A stretch of DNA of 64,000 bases from Holophagae bacterium (GTDB lineage Bacteria > Acidobacteriota > Holophagae > Acanthopleuribacterales > Acanthopleuribacteraceae). Position numbers and translations under genes: made by a program. Below the pieces are notes generated by a model. The model was not told where the DNA came from and searched no databases. It was given only the letters and a program-made list of their open reading frames with translations. The stretch is from NCBI GenBank assembly GCA_029263455.1, contig JAJCXM010000022.1, positions 186,001 through 250,000 of the forward strand, in the 5' to 3' direction. This document shows positions 54,685 to 61,908 of the stretch, one piece after another (position 1 is the stretch's first letter; each line of letters begins with the position of its first letter).

Positions 54685-54963
54685 TTACCCTTTGATCCAA
54701 GCGACGGCCAACGTGTAAAGAGCCAGAGACTCAATAAGCACAAGGCCAATGATCATAGTGGTACGGATGTTACCTGCAGCTCCGGGGTTACGGGCGATGC
54801 CCTCGCACGCAGCTGAAATGGCTTTACCCTGACCCAGTCCACATAGACCGGCTCCAAGCGCCATACCGATACTGGGTGCAAACAACACACCCGAATGTCC
54901 ATCTTGTGCCATAGCAACCGTTGCGAATGCCATGGAGACCAAAAGAAATAGCAGTTTTTTCAT
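54685..54963 (-). CDS. atpE: ATP synthase Fo c subunit with signal peptide and Na+-type ligands
   Basis: 92 aa, longer than the usual 75-82 because of an N-terminal signal-peptide-like segment (MKKLLFLLVSMAFATVAMAQ). Two membrane helices follow. The ion site has Gln45 in GQGKAISAACEG, Glu78 and Ser79 in LIESLALY and Tyr83. Spacing Gln-33-Glu and Glu-5-Tyr equals that of the Na+ c ring of Ilyobacter (Gln32, Glu65, Ser66, Tyr70), though position 67 is Leu rather than Thr. Forms the rotor ring. Last gene of the operon. Confidence 0.92.
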   Translation of the reverse strand: MKKLLFLLVSMAFATVAMAQDGHSGVLFAPSIGMALGAGLCGLGQGKAISAACEGIARNPGAAGNIRTTMIIGLVLIESLALYTLAVAWIKG

Positions 54964-55017
54964 TGTGAAGATCCTCCGAAATATGCAGTCCGGTTCGGAA
55001 TCGAACTGTGAATTAGT

Positions 55018-55713
55018 TTAATGCTCGTGCTCAATGGCCGAGGTCAAGTAAAGCGTCGTCAGAATGACGAAAATAAATGTCTGCAGGACAGCCGCGAAAA
55101 GTCCCAATGCCATCAAAGGTATGGGTACGAGCCACGGAATCATGCCGTAAATAATGCCAGCGACAATGTGCTCGCCACTGATGTTGAAAAAGAGACGAAC
55201 ACTAAGGGAGAAGGGGCGAGCCAAGTGAGAAATGATCTCAATGACCACCATCAATGGCGCAATCCACCAAATAGGACCCATAAAGTGTTTGACGTATCCA
55301 AATCCGTGTTCGCGAATACCTTCAAAGTTATAGAAAAGAAAAACGATAACCGCGCAAGCGACTGTCGTATTGAAGTTACTCGTAGATGAAGAAAACGTGG
55401 GTATCAGCCCGAGCAAGTTACCGATAAAAATAAAGAAGGCAAGGGTACCAACAATGGGCACGTATCTTCGGCCTCGGGCACCCATGTTCTCGTGGAGCAT
55501 ACCTAGAATGCCTTCCATGACAACTTCAATGACCTGTTGAAAGTGGCCTGGCACCATATTGAGCTTCGTTTTTGTACGAAGGGCAATCAAGAGGCAAATG
55601 ATAAAGACGATACTAGCCGCTACTACGTGATCGTAATAGGCAAACGCGTGCATGTCCTGTACACCTAAGATCGCGGCGACGAGTTTCGTCCAAACTGAGG
55701 GATGTATTTCCAT
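55018..55713 (-). CDS. atpB: ATP synthase Fo a subunit
   Basis: 231 aa, about six transmembrane helices. Essential Arg173 in PFSLSVRLFFNISGEH; PGHFQQVIEVVMEGILGMLH and IFIGNLLGLIP are typical. Forms the ion half-channels next to the c ring. Between the atpI-like and atpE genes. Confidence 0.95.
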   Translation of the reverse strand: MEIHPSVWTKLVAAILGVQDMHAFAYYDHVVAASIVFIICLLIALRTKTKLNMVPGHFQQVIEVVMEGILGMLHENMGARGRRYVPIVGTLAFFIFIGNLLGLIPTFSSSTSNFNTTVACAVIVFLFYNFEGIREHGFGYVKHFMGPIWWIAPLMVVIEIISHLARPFSLSVRLFFNISGEHIVAGIIYGMIPWLVPIPLMALGLFAAVLQTFIFVILTTLYLTSAIEHEH

Positions 55714-55731
55714 GAGCTCCTCTGCGGTCGT

Positions 55732-56112
55732 TTACGAGTATTTGCCGGACGTGAAATCGTTCAGAATCAGACTCGGAAGAAAGGTACAAACTCCGACAAA
55801 AAACCACGCCCATTCGAGCTGAATCCGGCCTCCGAGCACGCGCATTATGCCATAGATGAGCCCGCCAATCAAGGCGTAACGGAGGATGACCAAAACACCG
55901 ACTATCGCGGCACGAGGCGTTGCCCCCCGTGTTCCAAGTGTTACGGTCAAATGCCATAACCCCAACAGGATTGTAATAGCCGCAAAACCAGCGAAAAAGC
56001 TCAGGCCACTACGCCAGCTTAAGATGATGGAAATAGTGGCCCAACTTAATAAACCCAATCCCACCAGCCAAGCATAAAGCCGAGATAGATAGGTTTCAGG
56101 TTTTGCTGTCAT
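55732..56112 (-). CDS. AtpI/ATP synthase subunit I-like membrane protein, 126 aa
   Basis: ATG at 56112 chosen over a longer frame because it lies at the usual 17-base overlap with the atpZ-like gene. Four transmembrane helices (WLVGLGLLSWATISIILSW, GFAAITILLGLWHLTV, then two more) and no catalytic motif. Position before atpB matches atpI, which helps c-ring assembly. Sequence is poorly conserved in this family, so the call rests largely on context. Confidence 0.75.
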   Translation of the reverse strand: MTAKPETYLSRLYAWLVGLGLLSWATISIILSWRSGLSFFAGFAAITILLGLWHLTVTLGTRGATPRAAIVGVLVILRYALIGGLIYGIMRVLGGRIQLEWAWFFVGVCTFLPSLILNDFTSGKYS

Positions 56113-56332
56113 GACTTTCGCCTGACTCTTCGCGGTTAATGACGCCAAGTTCCCGAAAAAGGTTGATGATGCCTGCCACGGAGCCCAGTAAACCAAAGAC
56201 AAGAATGAAAATCTGATCCGTACCTACCCAGCCATCCACCAAATAGCCCAAATAGCCGCCAATAAGGGTTGTGATGATGAGGTGAGGGCCTATGTAGGCA
56301 TAACGGGCCCATGACTTGTTGTCTTTGCTCAT
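56096..56332 (-). CDS. AtpZ/AtpQ-like small membrane protein, 78 aa
   Basis: Two transmembrane helices (HLIITTLIGGYLGYLVDGWV and FILVFGLLGSVAGIINLFR) with GGYLGYLVDGW, the G-D-x-x motif of AtpZ/AtpQ proteins that accompany ATP synthase operons and have been proposed to move Mg2+ or Ca2+. Overlaps purQ by 4 bases. Confidence 0.82.
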   Translation of the reverse strand: MSKDNKSWARYAYIGPHLIITTLIGGYLGYLVDGWVGTDQIFILVFGLLGSVAGIINLFRELGVINREESGESHDSKT

Positions 56333-57030
56333 CCTGGAACTTGCTCCAAATACTCAACCAGTCCATTTAACAGGCTTAACCCGTCATCGGTTCCTAGTTC
56401 CAATTCGACGTGTCGTTCGGGATGCGGCATCAGACCTAGGGCGCGGCCTGACTCGTCGCTAATGCCCGCGATCGCCTGCATGCTGCCATTCGGGTTATCT
56501 TGTGCGCGAATCTCGCCTTGATCAGAGCAGTAACGGAAAACCACTTGGTCGTGGTCTTCCAAAGCCGCTAGGGTTTCGTCATCTGCCACATAGCGGCCCA
56601 TTCCATGAGCGATTGGAATATTGAGCACGCTGCCGCGTTGTAGCCCCTGTGTAAACGGGCTGCGCGTACTTTCGCAGCGCACGTTGACGTCTTGACAGAG
56701 GAATTTCAAGTCACGGTTTTTCATGAGGCAGCCAGGTAAAATTCCCATTTCACAAAGAATCTGGAAGCCATTGCAGACGCCCATGACGTAGCCGCCTTTT
56801 TGATAGTGATCTTTTACCTCAGTCATGATGGGCGAAAACTGTGCAATGGCACCCGAACGTAAATAGTCGCCAAAGGAAAAGCCGCCCGGAATAAAAACCA
56901 AGTCTGGATTTCTAAGGTCGTGGTCCTTGTGCCAAACGGTTGAAACCTTTAGGCCCAATATGCGCTCAAATGCCCACAACGCATCATGGTCACAATTACT
57001 ACCCGGAAAAACGATGACCGAAACGCGCAT
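56329..57030 (-). CDS. purQ: Phosphoribosylformylglycinamidine synthase, glutaminase subunit
   Basis: 233 aa class-I glutamine amidotransferase. Nucleophile Cys86 in GVCNGFQIL, and the His-Glu pair in LMPHPERHVE. Supplies ammonia to PurL with PurS as bridge. PurL is not in the window. Confidence 0.96.
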   Translation of the reverse strand: MRVSVIVFPGSNCDHDALWAFERILGLKVSTVWHKDHDLRNPDLVFIPGGFSFGDYLRSGAIAQFSPIMTEVKDHYQKGGYVMGVCNGFQILCEMGILPGCLMKNRDLKFLCQDVNVRCESTRSPFTQGLQRGSVLNIPIAHGMGRYVADDETLAALEDHDQVVFRYCSDQGEIRAQDNPNGSMQAIAGISDESGRALGLMPHPERHVELELGTDDGLSLLNGLVEYLEQVPG

Positions 57031-57031
57031 C

Positions 57032-57283
57032 TCAATGCTCCAGCAGGTGAAAGTCTTCGATCACCGGGTTAGCCAACAGCCGTTGGCACATCGACTCAAT
57101 ACGGCTACGAACTTCATCGTCGGGAAGGTCAGCCGCCAGTTTAAGGTCAATAAGCTTGCCGATGCGTACGTCCTGGACCTCGTCGAACCCGAGTGCGTGC
57201 AGAGCATGGGCGACCGTTTTTCCTTGCGGGTCAAGTACCGAAGGTTTTAGCCTGACACTGACACGATAGGTTTTTTGGTCCAT
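57032..57283 (-). CDS. purS: Phosphoribosylformylglycinamidine synthase subunit PurS
   Basis: 83 aa. YRVSVRLKPSVLDPQGKTVA, LGFDEVQDVRIGKLIDLKL and the closing MCQRLLANPVIEDF match PurS, the small subunit linking PurQ and PurL. Its ATG overlaps the rng stop by one base (TAATG). Confidence 0.95.
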   Translation of the reverse strand: MDQKTYRVSVRLKPSVLDPQGKTVAHALHALGFDEVQDVRIGKLIDLKLAADLPDDEVRSRIESMCQRLLANPVIEDFHLLEH

Positions 57284-59145
57284 TATTCTTCCTCCGAGTT
57301 GTCGGCATCATTACCGTCCATATCCTCGTTGCGATCGGTGTTCTTGGTGTCATCGCTAAGAACTTCGGTGAGTTTCGAAGGCGTGTTTGTGATGGTGGTG
57401 CGTGCCGCTTCTTTGAATTCCTCAAGACGATCTTCATAAAGTCCATGTCTTTTCATCATCAGGACACGAATAGAGAAATTGAATTGATCGTGGGCATCTA
57501 GTGTTCGAGGTACTGGAATGTCCACTTCTCTAAGTTCCTCAAACGTAAGCCCTTCTAGCGCGGTTATTTTTTCTTCGCGGTAGTCTTTGCGCACATTGAT
57601 GTCTTCATCACTCATGGACGCAGCCATGGAAGCTAGTGAAAGCGGTGTTGGCATTGGCATTTCGTTTTTCTCCTCTCGCGGACCCTTAACAATATCGAAC
57701 CGTGGCGTTATGTGCTGGCCCAACCTGACTTGAATATGAACTTCGCAATTGAATCGCGATTCTAAATCGCGCAGCTCGCCACGTCGCGTATTGAGGACAT
57801 GAAGCCCCAATTCCTCCGAAACCGTGACTACTAGTCGTTGAACCGATGCATTGGTGACCGATGTTTTGATACTACGCAATAAATCGAGTGATTGGGTTTC
57901 TAAGCCTTTCACGCGACCTAAGCCCTTACATACAGGACAGTCTTCGTAGTGTTTTATTTCTTTAGAGGTCTTGATGCGTTGTCGAGACATCTCGAGTAAA
58001 CCAAAACGCGAAATACCGGTAATAGTGATGCGTGCCTTGTCGTCTTTGATGGAATCTTTAAGGCGCTTTTCTACCTGTGCTGTGTTGCGTCGGTCACGCA
58101 GATCAATGAAGTCGATCACAATTAGACCGCCCAGGTCACGTAAACGTAATTGGCGACCAATCTCGTCTGCCGCTTCTACATTCGTCTTTAGGGCAGTGAG
58201 CTCTAAGTTGCCTTCCGACGTTTTTCCGCTGTTGACATCAATCACCACCAGGGCTTCGGTTTGCTCAATCACAATAGATCCGCCCGATGGGAGTTTGATT
58301 TTACGAACAAAAATTTTCTCAACTTGATCTTCGATTTGATATTTGGAGAAGATCGGCGCTTTACCGCGGAAATACTTTACGATCTTTTCGTAATTGGGCA
58401 TCATTTTTTGAAAATAGGATTTGATATCTGAGAATGCGTCATAGTCGTCGATCAGGATTTCAGAGATATCTTCGTTGAAATAATCGCGGATGGTGCGGTT
58501 CAAGACATTGTCTTCTTTGTAGAGAAGCGCGGGGCTCTTGACACGCTCGGCGCGGGACTCAACTTCTTTCCATGTGCTTACGAGCACGTTGATGTCACGT
58601 TGCACTTGATCAGCAGACTTACCCAAGCCAGCCGTGCGGATGATATAGCCCATCTCATCCGGTACGGTGATGTGTTCCACGATTTGTTTTATTTCACGTC
58701 GTTCGCCCATATCTTCGATCTTGCGTGATACGCCCACCTTTTTTGAGAAGGGCATGACAACAAGGTATCGCCCTGCAATCGACAAGAATGTGGTGAGATA
58801 AGCGCCTTTTAGACCTATCTCCTCTCGTCCGACTTGGATCATGAGCTCTTGGCCAACTTTTATTTTTTCTTCGTAGGTCACCCTTCTGTCGTCTGTTGAG
58901 AAGTAGCGTGGGTGAATTTCGTTAAAGGGCAAAAAACCATGCCGGTTACCGCCATAATCGACAAAGGTAGCCTGTAAACTTGGTTCGATTGCAGTGATGG
59001 TTGCCTTGTAAATATTACCTAGAGAATAAGACTGTTTAGCAATTGATTCGAAGTCGACCTGTTCCAACAGGCCATCTTCATTTACAATAGCTACACGGAT
59101 TTCATCGAAATCCTTCGCATTGATTAGCATTTTGTATTTAGACAT
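57283..59145 (-). CDS. rng: Ribonuclease G/E
   Basis: 620 aa. S1 domain IYKATITAIEPSLQATFVDY, RNase H-like and catalytic core with VVIDVNSGKTSEGNLE and GGLIVIDFIDLRDRRNT (Mg-binding Asp), and zinc-link DCPVCKGLGRV. Longer than E. coli RNase G (489) because of a charged C-terminal extension that could bind partners, as in short RNase E. Processes rRNA and mRNA. Leads an operon with purine and ATP-synthase genes. Confidence 0.95.
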   Translation of the reverse strand: MSKYKMLINAKDFDEIRVAIVNEDGLLEQVDFESIAKQSYSLGNIYKATITAIEPSLQATFVDYGGNRHGFLPFNEIHPRYFSTDDRRVTYEEKIKVGQELMIQVGREEIGLKGAYLTTFLSIAGRYLVVMPFSKKVGVSRKIEDMGERREIKQIVEHITVPDEMGYIIRTAGLGKSADQVQRDINVLVSTWKEVESRAERVKSPALLYKEDNVLNRTIRDYFNEDISEILIDDYDAFSDIKSYFQKMMPNYEKIVKYFRGKAPIFSKYQIEDQVEKIFVRKIKLPSGGSIVIEQTEALVVIDVNSGKTSEGNLELTALKTNVEAADEIGRQLRLRDLGGLIVIDFIDLRDRRNTAQVEKRLKDSIKDDKARITITGISRFGLLEMSRQRIKTSKEIKHYEDCPVCKGLGRVKGLETQSLDLLRSIKTSVTNASVQRLVVTVSEELGLHVLNTRRGELRDLESRFNCEVHIQVRLGQHITPRFDIVKGPREEKNEMPMPTPLSLASMAASMSDEDINVRKDYREEKITALEGLTFEELREVDIPVPRTLDAHDQFNFSIRVLMMKRHGLYEDRLEEFKEAARTTITNTPSKLTEVLSDDTKNTDRNEDMDGNDADNSEEE

Positions 59146-59229
59146 CGGCGTTTCATTCCTCGTTCTGAGTAACGTATTTGAAAATCAATCCCATTGATTT
59201 GAGGAGGTAACGTAGAAACGGAGCAAATA

Positions 59230-59667
59230 ATGAAGAAAATCCAAGTTGGTAGTGAACTCGACTCCTACTGCGGTAAATGTAAGATGGAGTTGCGCCATGC
59301 TGTCGTAGCTATGGTGGACGCCCTTCCAAAGCGTGTTCGCTGTCTTACCTGTTCCAACGAGCACAATCACCGCCTGCTCAAGAAAAAATCAACTGTAACA
59401 AAAACTCGCCGTAAAGGCACAAAATCGCCGACCCGCAAAGCCCAGGAAAACGCGGCTCATTGGGCCTCCTTAATGTCCGAGTGGGACGATACACGTGCCC
59501 TGAAATACTCCGTATTCGGTTCGTTCCAAGTGAACGATCGCGTGGTCCACTCCTCTTTTGGGAAAGGGGTCGTAACACAAGTGCCGGGACCCGACCGCAT
59601 TATAACACTATTTGAAAACGGCGAAAAACTGTTGTTACAAGGACGTAACCGGCCAGCCCGGTCGTAG
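59230..59667 (+). CDS. Zinc-ribbon protein with UvrD-tail/CarD-like domain, 145 aa
   Basis: Two Cys pairs (CGKC at 14-17, CLTC at 38-41) suggest a zinc ribbon. A basic linker (VTKTRRKGTKSPTRK) follows, then FQVNDRVVHSSFGKGVVTQV and ITLFENGEKLLL, a Tudor-like strand barrel as at the C-terminus of UvrD/PcrA and in CarD. These bind RNA polymerase in known proteins, so it may be a transcription-linked factor. GGAGGT lies about 25 bases before the ATG, and GGAGC nearer. Divergent from rng. Confidence 0.72.
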   Translation: MKKIQVGSELDSYCGKCKMELRHAVVAMVDALPKRVRCLTCSNEHNHRLLKKKSTVTKTRRKGTKSPTRKAQENAAHWASLMSEWDDTRALKYSVFGSFQVNDRVVHSSFGKGVVTQVPGPDRIITLFENGEKLLLQGRNRPARS

Positions 59668-59681
59668 CTTGTGAACATCAT

Positions 59682-60209
59682 TCAGAGTTTCGCCTTAAAC
59701 TCACGATATAACATGCTCGCTTGTATATCGTGATTGCCTTGGTATTTCCCGCCGTCGTATGAAATTAAATCACCTTTCACCTGATGGTAGAAGATTTGGC
59801 ATATTTTGATGTGTTTGAAGATGCGTATAGGCTGAACGGTGGATATTTGTAACGTCCAATAACCTTCGAAGCCTACGTCGCCAAATCCAGCACTGGCGTG
59901 AACGGACAGACCTAGACGACCAATCGATGAGCGACCCTCGAGCATTGGCACCAGATTCCTTGTGACGGTGCGCTCGAGGGTCCGACCCAGATACAAGCGT
60001 CCCGGCTCTAGAATGATTCCTTCCTTAGGGATGGCGATCGTCTGAGTCGGGTTGTGGGCCGACATATCCAATACACGTTCGCGATAAACAACCAGCTCAT
60101 CCCAGAGCCTTAAGTTATAGCTGTTGGGGTTGAGCTGGCTTTCATCGAATGGATCGATAACGATGTCTTGATTAAGGCGTCGCTTGATTTCAGGTCCGCT
60201 TAGGATCAT
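59682..60209 (-). CDS. dcd: dCTP deaminase homologue with Gln at the catalytic Glu
   Basis: 175 aa. LNPNSYNLRLWDELVVYRER, EGRSSIGRLGLSVHASAGFG and IFKHIKICQIFYHQVKGD match Dcd and its bifunctional relatives. The family has TLE or VLE at the active site, where Glu acts as general base (Glu138 of E. coli). Here codon 121 is CAA: YWTLQIST. A single base separates it from GAA. The deaminase may be inactive or work as a dUTPase/dCTPase-like form. Arg-Ser-Ser nucleotide contacts are intact. Confidence 0.9.
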   Translation of the reverse strand: MILSGPEIKRRLNQDIVIDPFDESQLNPNSYNLRLWDELVVYRERVLDMSAHNPTQTIAIPKEGIILEPGRLYLGRTLERTVTRNLVPMLEGRSSIGRLGLSVHASAGFGDVGFEGYWTLQISTVQPIRIFKHIKICQIFYHQVKGDLISYDGGKYQGNHDIQASMLYREFKAKL

Positions 60210-60215
60210 CTAGCC

Positions 60216-61370
60216 TTACCGCTTGATAACCTTAGTGCCTGCTAACTTATCGTGGAACCCTCGACCTTCAGGATCAAAGAGGACTGTCAGGAAACCTAGG
60301 TATAGAGGAATAGCACATAAGATCTGCCCAAGGATTCTCATTAGTACCGGTTTGATATCAAGGCCGATTTTGTTGGGATGATCGATTTCAACGATTTCAA
60401 TTCCTAGGAAATGCTTGCCCAATGTCTTACCGAACTTCATCCAGCCTACGATGAAATAGGCAAGGACGCCAAACGAGACAAGCAGGCTTAAGATTGAGGT
60501 AAGCCATCCCGGTAGCACAAAGGCAAGACCAACTATGATGAGTTGTACGGCAACAATGAGTACGATGTCGATGATTTGGGCCAACAGACGGTGGATTGGA
60601 CTGGCAGAAGTGGCTTCTCCCGCGCCGGCGAATACAGGTTGTGCAGTCATGCCGGGCATCGCTGGTGGTGGGAAACTGGGCGCACTTGGAGGTGCCGTCG
60701 GTGCCGTGTATCCGGGCGCTGGCGGCATTGCTGGTGGCGCAGGGTTCTGTTGATAAGGCGGCGGCGCTCCGCGCGGTGGCGGCGCGCTTGGCGCATAGGC
60801 CGGCGGCATTTGTGGAGGAGGTGGCGTGGTCACAGGTGGCTGTCCGTAACTCGGCGCTGGTGGCCCACTGGGTGCCGGTGGCGCACTATGCACAGGTGGT
60901 GCGCCAAATGTTGGAGGCGTTCCCGGTGGTGAGGCCGTGGGTTGAGGTACCCGAGGGGTGTCATCGTAGACGCCCACATCTGGCCGTACCGTTCTCGTTT
61001 CCACGGTTTCTGCCAATTGCGCTCTGGGTGTCTCTGCTGTGTCACCCATTAAGTAGTCGTCAGCAGAGGCTGTCGCTACCTTCTGTGAAAAGTAAAACTG
61101 AACACGGCCAGCGATAATATCATCGCCGTCGTGTAAGACGGAGTCCGACACTTTCTTTTTGTTGACATAGGTTCCATTGGAGGAATTGTTGTCAAATATG
61201 TAGTAGTGGCCCGACCGATTCTCAATCCGAACATGAAGTCGCGAGACGCTTGAGTCATTTATGACGATATCCGCTTCTTTGCTACGGCCCAGTGTTATCA
61301 CGGGCTTGTCTAGCGGATGGTCAAAATAACCTCCGTCGCGTTTCTTCTCTTTCAGGATCGCATGATTCAT
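60216..61370 (-). CDS. FHA-RDD membrane protein with Pro-rich linker, 384 aa
   Basis: ATG at 61370 (GGGGGA before it) rather than TTG at 61382. FHA domain in residues 20-95: TLGRSKEADIVINDSSVSRL and IFDNNSSNGTYVNKKKV, with the Arg, Ser and Asn that bind phosphothreonine. A linker of about 140 residues is mostly Pro, Ala and Gly. Three or four transmembrane helices of an RDD domain follow (RLLAQIIDIVLIVAVQLIIV, GKTLGKHFLGIEIVEI, GRGFHDKLAGTKVI). Probably reads out phosphorylation by the Ser/Thr kinases in this genome. Linker length may vary between strains. Confidence 0.88.
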   Translation of the reverse strand: MNHAILKEKKRDGGYFDHPLDKPVITLGRSKEADIVINDSSVSRLHVRIENRSGHYYIFDNNSSNGTYVNKKKVSDSVLHDGDDIIAGRVQFYFSQKVATASADDYLMGDTAETPRAQLAETVETRTVRPDVGVYDDTPRVPQPTASPPGTPPTFGAPPVHSAPPAPSGPPAPSYGQPPVTTPPPPQMPPAYAPSAPPPRGAPPPYQQNPAPPAMPPAPGYTAPTAPPSAPSFPPPAMPGMTAQPVFAGAGEATSASPIHRLLAQIIDIVLIVAVQLIIVGLAFVLPGWLTSILSLLVSFGVLAYFIVGWMKFGKTLGKHFLGIEIVEIDHPNKIGLDIKPVLMRILGQILCAIPLYLGFLTVLFDPEGRGFHDKLAGTKVIKR

Positions 61371-61520
61371 TGATTCCCCCAAGTTCGAGGTAGTACGATA
61401 AAAGCGTTCGCCTGACGTGCAGTAATTGCCGGAATCATAACACGGTCATTGTCGTCAGATCACGTTCTTTGGCGTATTTTGTGCGCTGGCTCAATCGACA
61501 GCGATTTTTGGGAGTCCTAG

Positions 61521-61829
61521 GTGACGGTTGAAAACTTAATTGAGATCTTGGATCGGGCCGAGAAAGTACAGCTCGACATTCAAGGGCACCTCTATGAAAT
61601 TCCTAAAGGGCATCCGCTTTTACGTGGCTTCCAGTTCCTTGAGCTGAAAGGCGTTAACATCAACGTAACGGCTGGTCCTTTCTGTTGGAACGGTGATTGT
61701 CAAAGCTGCCTTTGCGACATTCGGGTTGACGGTGTGGTGAAAACCGACACCTATGCGTGTCAATATCGGGCGGAAAACGCCATTGAAGTTGTAAAAATCA
61801 ACGATAACTACGATTTTGATCCTGACTGA
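61521..61829 (+). CDS. 2Fe-2S ferredoxin-like protein, 102 aa
   Basis: GTG at 61521 after GGGAG. FCWNGDCQSCLCDI with a later TYACQ gives CX4CX2CX13C, the plant-type ferredoxin pattern for a 2Fe-2S cluster. The flanking beta-grasp (VQLDIQGHLYEIP) fits. It may be an electron carrier or a subunit of a larger oxidoreductase; none is nearby. An alternative is a cluster-binding regulatory protein. Confidence 0.8.
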   Translation: MTVENLIEILDRAEKVQLDIQGHLYEIPKGHPLLRGFQFLELKGVNINVTAGPFCWNGDCQSCLCDIRVDGVVKTDTYACQYRAENAIEVVKINDNYDFDPD

Positions 61830-61908
61830 AAACGGTTAACTGGGAGGCGTGTTAAGATAAAAGCACACTTTCAGTATTCATAGCCTTTTCCAGTTTAGTG
61901 AGGTATCC

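Noticed and set aside
60535-61117. Long plus-strand frames opposite the FHA-RDD gene
   Set aside because: They are shadows of the GC-rich Pro-Ala-Gly linker; composition is Trp/Arg/Cys-rich nonsense.
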